Shown one piece after another: positions 16,140-25,511 of a stretch of DNA of 34,135 nt; position 1 is the stretch's first letter, and every line of letters begins with the position of its first letter. The stretch lies in NCBI GenBank assembly GCA_031290815.1, contig JAISLO010000123.1, positions 1 through 34,135 on the forward strand, given 5' to 3'. A program made the translations under genes and the position numbers. The notes below the pieces were generated by a model, which saw only the letters and a program-made list of their open reading frames with translations, did not search any database and was not told the DNA's origin. This stretch comes from Synergistaceae bacterium. Its GTDB lineage: Bacteria; Synergistota; Synergistia; Synergistales; Synergistaceae.

Positions 16140-17245
16140 CCGCCGCAAGCGGACGCCGCATGGGAATATCGACCGGGACCTGCGCCGCCGGCGCCGCCAA
16201 GGCCGCAGCTCTGCGGCTGTTCACCGGCGGATGTCCTCGGAAGGTATCTGTGACTCTGCCGTCAGGAGAGGAGATCTCGCTTGACGTGGAAGAATCGCCA
16301 GACGGACGCTGCGGAGTCGTGAAGGACGCCGGCGACGACATAGACGCGACGGACGGCCTCACAGTGATGGCAAGAATCGAGTTGGACGAGCGCGAAGGCG
16401 GGATGGCTTTTTCGGCCGGAGAGGGAGTGGGAACGGTGACCCTGCCCGGACTGAAGGTCCCCCCGGGTGAGCCGGCCATAAATCCTGTTCCGAGGACGAT
16501 GATCGAGTCGTCGGTTCGCGAAGTCGTCGGAGATCGCGCCGCCCGTGTGGAGATATCGGTCCCCGGAGGGGAGAAGGCGGCCGAGCGCACGTTCAACAAG
16601 CGGCTGGGCATCGTCGGAGGACTTTCCATACTGGGGACCACCGGAAGGGTGCGCCCCATGGACGAGTCGTCCGTCCTCGAATCCCTCTCTCTGGAGTTGA
16701 ACACCCACGCCGCGCGCGGCAGGAGCATCGTAATGCTCACGTTCGCCGGCACCGGCGAACGTGCCCTGCGACTCGCCTGGAACCTCCCGGATGGTGTTGT
16801 AGTGCAGGCCGCGAACGAAATGGGGTACGCGCTGGACGAGTGCGTCAATCTCGGGATCGGATCGGTCATGATCGCAGGCCATCCCGGAAAGATGCTCAAG
16901 ATCTCAGCCGGGGGATTCAAGACCAATAATCGCGTCTCCGACGGCAGGATAGAGGCTCTCTGCACACATGCCGCGCTGATCTCAGGCTCACGGGATCTGG
17001 TCCGGCGGGTTTACGAGTCGGTAACCACCGAGGCAGCCATGGACATATTGGATGAAAGCCTGAGCGCGGCGGATCTGAGGACGCTGTGGAACTCGCTCGC
17101 CGAACGCGCATCGAAGCGCTGCGCCGAACGGTCGTTCGGGGCGCTCGAAGTCGGGGCGGCGTTTGTCCGAAACGACGGAAGAGTCCTCGGGGCAAGCGAA
17201 AACGCGGCCCGTCTCATCGAACGGATCAGGAACGTCCCGCTATGA
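16136..17245 (+). CDS. cbiD: Cobalt-precorrin-5B C1-methyltransferase CbiD
   Basis: GISTGTCAAGAAKAAALRL; TLPGLKVPPGEPAINPVPRTMI; GTTGRVRPMDESS; MTAASG start overlaps cbiC stop (ATGA). Confidence 0.95.
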   Translation: MTAASGRRMGISTGTCAAGAAKAAALRLFTGGCPRKVSVTLPSGEEISLDVEESPDGRCGVVKDAGDDIDATDGLTVMARIELDEREGGMAFSAGEGVGTVTLPGLKVPPGEPAINPVPRTMIESSVREVVGDRAARVEISVPGGEKAAERTFNKRLGIVGGLSILGTTGRVRPMDESSVLESLSLELNTHAARGRSIVMLTFAGTGERALRLAWNLPDGVVVQAANEMGYALDECVNLGIGSVMIAGHPGKMLKISAGGFKTNNRVSDGRIEALCTHAALISGSRDLVRRVYESVTTEAAMDILDESLSAADLRTLWNSLAERASKRCAERSFGALEVGAAFVRNDGRVLGASENAARLIERIRNVPL

Positions 17246-18576
17246 CGGCCGCCAAATATCACAGGCTCTCCGTCGTCGGACTGGGCTGCGGTTCCCCTGA
17301 GCTTTTGAACGGGCAGGCCCTCGCCGCGCTCAGGCAATCGGAGACGGTCTTCGCCGCCGAGAGGCTGAGCGGGCTGTTGAGCTGGCACTCCGGCGTAATC
17401 GGGATGAAGGATATCGCATCGTCGCTCGACGAGATCGAACTGCGCCTCGGGACATGCGACGTCGCGGTCGCGGTGTCCGGCGATCCTGGGATCTTCAGCC
17501 TGCTGGGGCTGCTCAAGTCCAGGTTTGGGGAATCCCTGGAGGATTTGAGCGTCGTGCCGGGCATAAGCTCCATGCAATATTTTTTTGCCGAACTCCGCGA
17601 GTCGTGGAACGACGCGGCGATCATAAGCGCGCACGGGCGCAGCGTGAGATGCGCCGCGATAATGCGGACCGTGAGCGAGAACCGCAAGACGGTCATATTC
17701 TGCGACCTGGTCCGAAACCCCGAGTGGATCTGCGGAATCCTGACCGGATACATGAACGACTTCGCTGGAGAAGACGAGCGCGGAACCATCAGGGTAGCCA
17801 TCGGGGAGAACCTGTCATGCGAGGGACAGAGGGTCCTCCGCTCGACGGCGGAGGGGATGGCCGAGCTGGTCGAGGCCGAGGGGCCTTTTTCGTTCCCGTC
17901 CATCGTTGCCGTGTTCAACGACGCTCCGATCGAACCAGCCGCCGGGCGTCCAAGGGACGCCGACTTCATCCGGTCCGGCGTGCCAATGACCCGCCAGGAG
18001 GTCAGGTCCGCTGTGCTGGATGAGCTCGATCTCAGCGGAGATTCGATAGTGTGGGACATAGGATCTGGGAGCGGGTCCGTCGCGGTGGCATGTTCAATGA
18101 TATGCCGGGGCGGAGAGGCGCACGCCGTGGAGCGTTCGCGTGAGGCTGTCGATCTGATACGTAGGAACAGGAAAAAGTTTCGCTGCTTCAACCTGAACAT
18201 TCACGAGGGCAGCGCGCCCGATATATTGAATATACTGCCTGAATCACCGGATTCGCCGGCGCGTTCCGGACCTCGGGGCCTGCCGGTCCCGACCCGCGTG
18301 TTCGTCGGGGGGAGCGGCGGACGGCTGAGGGACATCCTGACGCAAGTCGCTGGATTTGGGGCCGGAATCAAGGTGGTCGTCTCGGCCGTGACGCTTGAAA
18401 CCATCGCAGAGGCGTCCGGGATGTTCATGAACTCCGATCTATTTACGGACCCGGAGGTGCTGAGCATATCGGCCGCGAGGTCCCGTCCCCTGGGCGGATC
18501 ATCGCTCCTCGCCGCTCAAAATCCTGTGATGCTCTGGTCGTCGTACACGACCGGAAAAAAAGACGAAAAGATGTGA
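17242..18576 (+). CDS. cbiET: Fused precorrin-6Y methyltransferase CbiE-CbiT (CobL type)
   Basis: CbiE: LSVVGLGCGSPELL..., VSGDPGIFSLLGLL, VPGISSMQYFFAEL, SAHGR. CbiT: GVPMTRQEVRSAVLDELDLSGDSIVWDIGSGSGSVAVACS. ATG 17242 overlaps the cbiD stop; the track start 17086 is too early. Confidence 0.94.
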   Translation: MTAAKYHRLSVVGLGCGSPELLNGQALAALRQSETVFAAERLSGLLSWHSGVIGMKDIASSLDEIELRLGTCDVAVAVSGDPGIFSLLGLLKSRFGESLEDLSVVPGISSMQYFFAELRESWNDAAIISAHGRSVRCAAIMRTVSENRKTVIFCDLVRNPEWICGILTGYMNDFAGEDERGTIRVAIGENLSCEGQRVLRSTAEGMAELVEAEGPFSFPSIVAVFNDAPIEPAAGRPRDADFIRSGVPMTRQEVRSAVLDELDLSGDSIVWDIGSGSGSVAVACSMICRGGEAHAVERSREAVDLIRRNRKKFRCFNLNIHEGSAPDILNILPESPDSPARSGPRGLPVPTRVFVGGSGGRLRDILTQVAGFGAGIKVVVSAVTLETIAEASGMFMNSDLFTDPEVLSISAARSRPLGGSSLLAAQNPVMLWSSYTTGKKDEKM

Positions 18577-18577
18577 T

Positions 18578-20398
18578 GTGAATCGGATGGCTGAAATGGA
18601 CAGGGCAAGACCTACGGTTTTTTTCATGGGGGCAGGTCCTGGCGCTCCCGACCTTGTCACGCTGAGAGGGCTTGACATGCTGAAGCGGGCTGACGTCATA
18701 GTCTACGCCGGCTCGCTCGTGAACCCGAAAATCCTCGAATATTCGAAACAGGGGTGCGAGACGCTTGACAGCGCGTCCATGACGCTGGAGGAGGTCGTGA
18801 GCGCTCTTAGCTCCGCCGCCCTCGCCGGAAGGACACCGCTGCGGCTGCACAGCGGAGATCCCTCGCTCTACGGAGCAATCCGAGAGCAGATAGACGCCCT
18901 CGCCTCAGCCGGAATCGACAGCGAGGTCATCCCTGGCGTCAGCTCGTTCTCTGCGGCGGCGGCGGCCCTCGGGGCGGAGTACACCCTGCCTGGAGTGAGC
19001 CAGACACTCATAATAAGCCGAGCGCCGGGCCGCACTCCGGTTCCGGACCGCGAGTCCCTGACGAGCCTCGCCAGACACCGCTCGTCCCTCGTCCTCTTTC
19101 TGTCGAGCGCCTTGATAGATAAAGCGGCTTCCGATCTCATCAGCGGCGGTTATCCCCCGGACACGGCGGCGGCTGTGGTATACAAGGCGTCATGGCCCGA
19201 TCAGAGGATAATAAAGGGCAGGCTGTCCGGCATTGCTGACGCGGCAAGGCGAGGCGGCGTCGAGCGTACGGCACTGATCCTGGTCGGCGATTTCCTTGAC
19301 GGACACGGTTATGAACGATCCATGCTGTACGATCCCACGTTCTCCCACGGATATAGAACGGCCGAGCCGGGCACGAGTCAGCCGAGTGACCGCGCACCGA
19401 GGGATGAGAACGAGGAAAGCCCGGTCAGGGGGCCTGTGGCGATTATCTCACTGACCGCCGCCGGCCTGAGAACAGCCATGAGGATAAAGGAATCCATCGG
19501 GGGAGATGTCTTTGCCCCGGAACGTTACGCCAGTAAGAATGGAGCCGCCTCATTCGGTGGCTCGGTCGTGGATTGGGCCGCAGAGCGCTTTCACTCCGCC
19601 GGCTCGATGATCTTCGTGTCGGCGTGCGGAGTCGCGGTCAGGGCCATAGCGCCGCTGCTGCAAGGCAAGACAAGGGACCCGGCCGTCGTCTGTCTCGACG
19701 ACGAGGGGAAAAACGTGATATCCCTGCTCTCTGGGCATATCGGAGGGGCGAACGGGCTGGCGCTGAGGATAGCGTCGATTACGGGCGGGAACGCGGTCGT
19801 AACGACCGCGACCGACGTCCGGGGGATCGAGTCCGTCGACGGATGGTCGGTTAAAAATGACTGCGCCGTGGAAAACCCCGCCGCCATAAAGGAGATATCA
19901 TCCGCCATGCTGGACGGTCGTCCGGTAGGCGTGGCGATAACGGAGAACACAGATCCCCCGCCGTGGCCAGTGACACTTTGGCTGAGGCCGAGAAATCTCA
20001 TCCTGGGCATCGGCTCGAAGAGGAATGTGTCGTTCGAGTCGCTTAGTTCATCCGTGTCCGACTTTCTCGACGGCGCCGGGGTGTCGCCCCTCTCGCTGAA
20101 GGCCGTCACGTCGATTGATTTGAAGAGCGCGGAGGGAGCAATAGTCGAGTGGTCGAAGGAACGAAACCTGCCGTTTATGACCTTCGGCACGGAGGAGCTT
20201 GCCGCTCTGGAGGGACGCTTCTCCGCGTCGGAGAGGGTCCTTCGGGAGACCGGTGTGGACAACGTCTGCGAGCGTTCGGCCATGTTGGCCGCCGAGCGGC
20301 TGTCTCCAAATGGCGGGCACGGAGTCCTCTTGAGGAGCAAGACCGTTTACGACGGGCTGACATTGGCGCTCGCCAGAATCAGGACCGCGCGCGGATGA
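18578..20398 (+). CDS. cbiFG: Fused precorrin-4 C11-methyltransferase CbiF and cobalt-precorrin-5A hydrolase CbiG
   Basis: CbiF: VFFMGAGPGAPDLVTLRGLDMLKRADVIVYAGSLVNP...LHSGDPSLYGAIREQ. CbiG: FVSACGVAVRAIAPLLQGKTRDPAVVCLDDEGKNVISLLSGHIGGANGLALRIA...GIGSKRNVS. Confidence 0.94.
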   Translation: MNRMAEMDRARPTVFFMGAGPGAPDLVTLRGLDMLKRADVIVYAGSLVNPKILEYSKQGCETLDSASMTLEEVVSALSSAALAGRTPLRLHSGDPSLYGAIREQIDALASAGIDSEVIPGVSSFSAAAAALGAEYTLPGVSQTLIISRAPGRTPVPDRESLTSLARHRSSLVLFLSSALIDKAASDLISGGYPPDTAAAVVYKASWPDQRIIKGRLSGIADAARRGGVERTALILVGDFLDGHGYERSMLYDPTFSHGYRTAEPGTSQPSDRAPRDENEESPVRGPVAIISLTAAGLRTAMRIKESIGGDVFAPERYASKNGAASFGGSVVDWAAERFHSAGSMIFVSACGVAVRAIAPLLQGKTRDPAVVCLDDEGKNVISLLSGHIGGANGLALRIASITGGNAVVTTATDVRGIESVDGWSVKNDCAVENPAAIKEISSAMLDGRPVGVAITENTDPPPWPVTLWLRPRNLILGIGSKRNVSFESLSSSVSDFLDGAGVSPLSLKAVTSIDLKSAEGAIVEWSKERNLPFMTFGTEELAALEGRFSASERVLRETGVDNVCERSAMLAAERLSPNGGHGVLLRSKTVYDGLTLALARIRTARG

Positions 20399-21141
20399 GC
20401 GGCGTGGAGAAACCGAGGATATTCGTCATAGGGCTCGGTCCCGGCGGCGGGGACGAGACGACGCCCCGCGCCCTGCGAGCCCTCGAACGATGCGACGTCA
20501 TAATAGGTTATTCCGTCTACGCCGAAATGGCGAAGAGGATCCTTCCCGAAAAGGACGTGAGGGCGTTCCCGATGAGGCAGGAGATCGAGCGATGCCGCGC
20601 GGCCGTCGAAATCGCGCTCTCCGGTAAGATCGTCGGCGTCGTGTCCGGCGGAGATCCGGGGGTCTATGGGATGGCCGGCGTGATGCTGGAGATAGCCGAG
20701 CCGTACGGCGACAGAGTGGACATCGAAATCGTCCCCGGCGTCACGGCGTGCTGTTCGGCCGCGTCCGTCCTGGGCGCTCCCATAGCCCACGATTTCGCCG
20801 TAATCAGCCTGAGCGACCTCCTGACGCCGTGGGACGCCATAGAACGGCGCATCGAGCTCGCGTCTGAGGGAGACTTCGTCATCTGCATATACAACCCGTC
20901 GAGCGCCAAACGAGCCGATTACCTGCGCAGGGCCTGCGACATAGCCCTCCGGACGAGGAGCGCTGAGACGCCAGCCGCGTGGGTCAGGATGGCTGGCAGG
21001 GAGGGCGAGAGCTGCAGGGTTCTCACCCTAGGCGGACTTAGGGACGAACGTCTCGACATGTTCTGCACCGCTTTTATAGGAAACAGCCTTACAAAAGCCT
21101 GGGGCGGCAGGATGGTCACGTCTCGGGGGTATAAGCTCTGA
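20395..21141 (+). CDS. cbiH: Precorrin-3B C17-methyltransferase CbiH (CobJ)
   Basis: IFVIGLGPGGGDETTPRALRALERCDVIIGYSVYAE; VVSGGDPGVYGMAG; VPGVTACCSAASVLGAPIAHDFAVISLSDLLTPWDAIERR; YNPSSAKRADYL. ATG overlaps the cbiFG stop. Confidence 0.95.
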   Translation: MSGVEKPRIFVIGLGPGGGDETTPRALRALERCDVIIGYSVYAEMAKRILPEKDVRAFPMRQEIERCRAAVEIALSGKIVGVVSGGDPGVYGMAGVMLEIAEPYGDRVDIEIVPGVTACCSAASVLGAPIAHDFAVISLSDLLTPWDAIERRIELASEGDFVICIYNPSSAKRADYLRRACDIALRTRSAETPAAWVRMAGREGESCRVLTLGGLRDERLDMFCTAFIGNSLTKAWGGRMVTSRGYKL

Positions 21142-22964
21142 TGAAGAAACATGACGAGTCGAAGAAAATCCTCCTGATGGGAGGCACAACCGAGGGGCGC
21201 GAGCTCTTCGACACCGGCCTGCCGTTCGTCTACTCCACGGCGACGGAGTACGGCGCGGTGCTCGTCGAGGGCGGGGACGACGAGGGCACGGTCATATCGG
21301 GGCGGATGGACGGGCCGAGAATGATTGAACTCCTCAAAACCGGCGAATTTGCCGGCGTCATCGACGCCACGCATCCTTACGCATCGGAGGTGAAGCTCAA
21401 CATACAGCGGGCCTGCGAGACGGCCGGCGTTCCCCTGTTCAGGATACTGAGGCCGGCGACGAGTTTCGGGCCGGAGGACGACGTCATCGTGACGAACTCC
21501 TGGGAGGAGGCCGCCAGTTACCTTGAGCGCACGGCTGGAAACGCGCTTCTGACCATAGGCAGCAAGGAACTGCACAACTTCGTGAACATACCCGATTTCA
21601 AAACGCGCCTGTACGCGAGGATCCTGCCATTTCCGGAGTCCGAGGCGATCTGTGCGAAGCTCGGTTTTTCGCCGTCGAATATCATCGCCGAGTTCGGGCC
21701 GTTCTCAGAGTCGGCCAATCTCTCCCATCTGGAGCGAACACGAGCCGGCATACTGGTCACTAAGGACGGAGGGCAGGAGGGCGGGGTGCCCGAAAAACTC
21801 TCCGCCGCCAGAAAACACGGGGCGAAGGTCCTGATGATCGCCAGACCCAGCCCGCGCGATCAGGGGTCCGATATTTCGAGCGGTTCCGCGGCGGACGCGT
21901 TGTCGTGGGCCGTCTCGCTTCCGGGGGTCGGGCGCGGGACGTTCGGGCGGTCATCGCGCGTCCGCACCGCTGGGCATACCCGTATAATCCGAGTGGGGAG
22001 CAGGGAGAGCATCCTAGCCGTAGCCCAGGCGAAGTCCGTCATGGAGTCGATATCCAGGAGTCATCCGGAGTTCGATCTGGAGCTGGTCACGATGAAGACC
22101 AAGGGAGACCGTTTCTCGGCGCTGTTCCCAGCCTCAGGAATGTCCGCAGGGGGGCAGATCGTCAAGGGGATGTTCGTAAAGGAGCTCGAATCGGCGCTCT
22201 TGGACGGAAGCATAGATCTAGCGGTGCACAGCCTCAAGGACATGTCCCTCGTGGAGAACCCCGATCTTCCTATAGTCGCGTACACCGAGCGCGAGGACCC
22301 GCGCGACGTCATCATAACGCGCGCGGCCGCCGGAGAAGCGTCCCCTCTGGCCAGGGCGCTCGACGGCTTGATTCATAGAAGCGCGGGGCTGTCCTCGGTC
22401 GACCTGTCGGGCTTCGTGGCGGGCTGTTCGTCGCCGCGCCGCAGGGTTCAGCTCAGGCGAGCCGCCGGATGCAAGACGAGTCCGGTGAGGGGCAACGTCA
22501 TAACGAGGCTCGAGCGGCTTGACAGCGGGGAATGGGACTTCGATTTTCTCGTCCTGGCCGCGGCCGGATTGATAAGGCTGGGGATGCGTGACAGGATAGA
22601 CTATTATTTTCCAGCGGACGAGATCATCCCTGCCGCCGGACAGGGCGTTCTGGCCTGTCAAGGCAGGGCGGGAGAGGATTACGGGTATCTCTCATCCGTA
22701 AACGATCCCATCGCTTCCGCCCGCGCCGCGTCCGAACGGGCGTTCGCGTCGGCGACCGGAGGGGGCTGTTCTTCCCCCGTCGCGGCCTATGCGGAGGAAG
22801 ACGGAGGGGAGATAATTCTGATCGGTCTATACGCCGACGAGGAGAGTGGAATATACTCGAGAGGCAGGATGAGAGGTCCGATCGAGAGGGCTGGGGAACT
22901 CGGGGAGAGGCTGGCCGTGAAGATCATGTCGAGTATTGACGATGGCGGGTGCAAAGATGAATGA
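21141..22964 (+). CDS. cbiJ-hemC: Fusion of precorrin-6A reductase (CbiJ/CobK) and hydroxymethylbilane synthase (HemC)
   Basis: CbiJ half: ILLMGGTTEGRELFD, VIDATHPYASEVKLNIQRACETAGVPLFRILRP, GSKELHNF. HemC half from about residue 280: IRVGSRESILAVAQAKSV, GMFVKELESALLDGSIDLAVHSLKDM, REDPRDVIITR, GCSSPRRRVQLRR, RGNVITRLERLDSGEWD, AAGQGVLACQGR, TGGGCSSPVAAYAE (cofactor Cys). Single ORF with no stop. Confidence 0.93.
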   Translation: MKKHDESKKILLMGGTTEGRELFDTGLPFVYSTATEYGAVLVEGGDDEGTVISGRMDGPRMIELLKTGEFAGVIDATHPYASEVKLNIQRACETAGVPLFRILRPATSFGPEDDVIVTNSWEEAASYLERTAGNALLTIGSKELHNFVNIPDFKTRLYARILPFPESEAICAKLGFSPSNIIAEFGPFSESANLSHLERTRAGILVTKDGGQEGGVPEKLSAARKHGAKVLMIARPSPRDQGSDISSGSAADALSWAVSLPGVGRGTFGRSSRVRTAGHTRIIRVGSRESILAVAQAKSVMESISRSHPEFDLELVTMKTKGDRFSALFPASGMSAGGQIVKGMFVKELESALLDGSIDLAVHSLKDMSLVENPDLPIVAYTEREDPRDVIITRAAAGEASPLARALDGLIHRSAGLSSVDLSGFVAGCSSPRRRVQLRRAAGCKTSPVRGNVITRLERLDSGEWDFDFLVLAAAGLIRLGMRDRIDYYFPADEIIPAAGQGVLACQGRAGEDYGYLSSVNDPIASARAASERAFASATGGGCSSPVAAYAEEDGGEIILIGLYADEESGIYSRGRMRGPIERAGELGERLAVKIMSSIDDGGCKDE

Positions 22965-24438
22965 CACTATTCTCGGAATGGTATGGCTCGTAGGCGCAGG
23001 TCCGGGTGATCCCGGGCTGATGACGGTCCGTGGGGCCGAGCTGCTTCGCGGCGCGGACGTCATAGTTCATGACAGTCTCATCGGCTATGGCATTATGGAA
23101 TACTTCCGGCGCGACGCCGGGCTCATATATGTCGGCAAGCGCGCTGGAAATCACTCCGCGGAGCAGAGGGAGATAGAGGAGATACTGACGCGCGAGGCGT
23201 CGGCCGGCAAGAGGGTGGTGCGATTGAAGGGCGGCGATCCGTTTCTGTTCGGCAGGGGGGGCGAGGAGATGATCGCCCTCGCCGGAAGAGGGATACGGTG
23301 CGAGGTAGTCCCCGGAGTATCGTCCGCCATAGCGGTCCCGTCCCTCGCGGGCATACCGATCACCCACAGAGGCGTCAGCTCCGGGGCGTACATAACGACG
23401 GCTCACAGGGCGTCAGGATGTGACGGGCTGGACTACGCGCGCCTGGCTGGGCTGAAAGACACCATCGTCCTCCTGATGAGCTCCGGCGAGATATCGGAGA
23501 TCTCGAAGCGCCTGATGGAAGCCGGGATGAATCCCGATACCCCAGCCGCGATAATAAGCGGCGGAACCACTGCGGAACAGAGGGAGACCGTCGCCGGTCT
23601 GCGGGATCTGGCCGCGAAAGCCGATGGAGGGGTATGTGTTTCTCCCGCCGTAATAGTCGTGGGAAAAGCCGTTGCCGTCAGGGAAGCCATCAACCGCCGA
23701 ACCTCGCCGCCGCTCAAGGGAAGACGGGTGTGGCTGACCATGGCCGAGCGTGGGGACGGGCAAAATCATCGTCTGCCCTCCCTCCTGCGCGACGCCGGCG
23801 CGGAGGTCATCCGGGTTCCGTGCGTCGAGACCAGGCCGCGCGACGTCCCGCTCAAATCTCACGATCTCGGCGGATTTGACTGGTTCGTCTTCAGCAGCCG
23901 CGCGGGGGTGGAGAACTTCTTCAGGCAGATGAGGAGGAACGGAGTCGATATACGGACGACGGCCGGCGTCAAGATAGCCGCCGTGGGACCAGCCACGAGG
24001 GACGCGCTCGAGGAGAGGGGCCTCGTGGTCGATTTCGTGCCGAGCATCCACGACGGGGAGCACACGGCAGAGGGCATAATCGAAATGGGCGCGGCCCGCG
24101 TACTGTTGCTGAGGTGTTTCAGATCCCCATGCTCATGGAAGGGAATACTCGCCGCGCATGGGATAGACGTCGAGGAGATAGGCCTGTACGAGACGGCCGA
24201 ACGACATTCCCCCGTCCTTGAGCACTGCGCTCCAGGGGATATCGTAGTGTTCGCCAGCGCGTCGGCCGTCAAGGTCTTCAGGAGGCACTTTAAGGGCTGC
24301 GCCGAGGGGATAACGGCGGTCTGCATCGGAAAACCGTCGGCTCTTGCGGCTGGAGAAGCCGGGTTCGAGGATATCCTGACGGCTCCCCGCGCCTCGGACG
24401 ACGCACTGTTCGAGACCATCATAGGCGGCGTCGCGTAA
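22957..24438 (+). CDS. cobA-hemD: Fusion of uroporphyrinogen-III C-methyltransferase (CobA/SUMT) and uroporphyrinogen-III synthase (HemD)
   Basis: SUMT: VWLVGAGPGDPGLMTVRGAELLRGADVIVHDSLI...RLKGGDPFLFGRGGEE...VPGVSSAIAVPSLAGIPITHRG. HemD: FDWFVFSSRAGVENFFRQM, VGPATRDALEERGL. ATG 22957 overlaps the hemC stop; 22936 and 22942 are alternatives. Confidence 0.94.
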   Translation: MNDTILGMVWLVGAGPGDPGLMTVRGAELLRGADVIVHDSLIGYGIMEYFRRDAGLIYVGKRAGNHSAEQREIEEILTREASAGKRVVRLKGGDPFLFGRGGEEMIALAGRGIRCEVVPGVSSAIAVPSLAGIPITHRGVSSGAYITTAHRASGCDGLDYARLAGLKDTIVLLMSSGEISEISKRLMEAGMNPDTPAAIISGGTTAEQRETVAGLRDLAAKADGGVCVSPAVIVVGKAVAVREAINRRTSPPLKGRRVWLTMAERGDGQNHRLPSLLRDAGAEVIRVPCVETRPRDVPLKSHDLGGFDWFVFSSRAGVENFFRQMRRNGVDIRTTAGVKIAAVGPATRDALEERGLVVDFVPSIHDGEHTAEGIIEMGAARVLLLRCFRSPCSWKGILAAHGIDVEEIGLYETAERHSPVLEHCAPGDIVVFASASAVKVFRRHFKGCAEGITAVCIGKPSALAAGEAGFEDILTAPRASDDALFETIIGGVA

Positions 24439-24524
24439 TTTTGATGCTGCGCCAGAGATAATGTGAGCTCGGATTTATATTTATAACTCGATAAAACATA
24501 ATCGGACAACGGGAGGCGTCAGCT

Positions 24525-25511
24525 ATGATCATAAGGCCGAGGAGGCTTCGCCGAAACAAGGCGGTTCGCGCCATGACGTGCGAAACGAGGTTATCAGCAT
24601 CCATGTTCGTGTACCCCATGTTCGTCAAGGAGGGGCGCGGCATAGAGGAGGAGATACCGGCCATGCCGGGGCAGAGACGGTTCAGCGCGGACCGTCTGCC
24701 GTATGCCGTGGAACGGGTGGTCTCCGCTGGAGTGAACGCCGTACTTCTCTTCGGCCTGCCGGAGAAGAAGGACTTCCTCGGCAGCGAGGCGTACAACGAC
24801 GACGGTGTCATCCCCAAGGCTCTGAATGAGTTGAAACGGCATTTCCCCGAATTGCTCTGCATTACGGACGTATGCCTCTGCGAGTACACGGATCACGGGC
24901 ACTGCGGGTGTCCGAGGGGCGAGGATGGATACGTGGACAACGACGCTACCCTTCCCCTGCTGGCTAAGGCCGCCTTGAGCCACGCGAGGGCTGGAGCGGA
25001 CATCGTCGCGCCGTCCGACATGATGGACGGCAGGGTCGAGGCGATACGCGCCGCGCTGGACGAGGGCGGCCACGTGGACACGGCGGTGATGTCATACTCA
25101 GTGAAGTACGCGTCGGCGTTCTACGGCCCGTTCAGGGAGGCGGCCGGCTCGACTCCGGCGTTCGGAGACAGGAGGACGTACCAGATGGACCCGCGCAACA
25201 GGCGGGAGGCCCTGCGCGAGATCGAACTCGACGTCGAGGAGGGCGCTGACATCGTGATGGTCAAACCAGGGCTTCCTTATCTCGACATACTGAGCACCGT
25301 GAAGGACATAAGCCCGGTGCCGGTCGGGGCGTACTGCGTGAGCGGCGAATACTCCATGATAAAGGCCGCGTCGGAGAGGGGCTGGATAGACGAGCGAAGG
25401 GTCGTATGCGAGGCGGCGTTCTCCCTCGCGCGCGCCGGAGCGGACATAATCATAACTTATCACGCGCCCGAGCTCGCAGGGTGGCTGTCGAGGGGCGAGA
25501 TCGAGTTTTGA
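24525..25511 (+). CDS. hemB: Delta-aminolevulinic acid dehydratase/porphobilinogen synthase HemB
   Basis: RPRRLRRNKAVRAM, VLLFGLP, DVCLCEYTDHGHCG (Zn cysteines), DIVAPSDMMDGRV, SYSVKYASAFYGPFREAAGS, YQMDPRNRREALRE, MVKPGLPYLDI. Confidence 0.97.
   Translation: MIIRPRRLRRNKAVRAMTCETRLSASMFVYPMFVKEGRGIEEEIPAMPGQRRFSADRLPYAVERVVSAGVNAVLLFGLPEKKDFLGSEAYNDDGVIPKALNELKRHFPELLCITDVCLCEYTDHGHCGCPRGEDGYVDNDATLPLLAKAALSHARAGADIVAPSDMMDGRVEAIRAALDEGGHVDTAVMSYSVKYASAFYGPFREAAGSTPAFGDRRTYQMDPRNRREALREIELDVEEGADIVMVKPGLPYLDILSTVKDISPVPVGAYCVSGEYSMIKAASERGWIDERRVVCEAAFSLARAGADIIITYHAPELAGWLSRGEIEF

Noticed and set aside
16024-16965. 313-aa minus ORF opposite cbiD
   Set aside because: Antisense shadow ORF; cbiC and cbiD on the plus strand are unambiguous.
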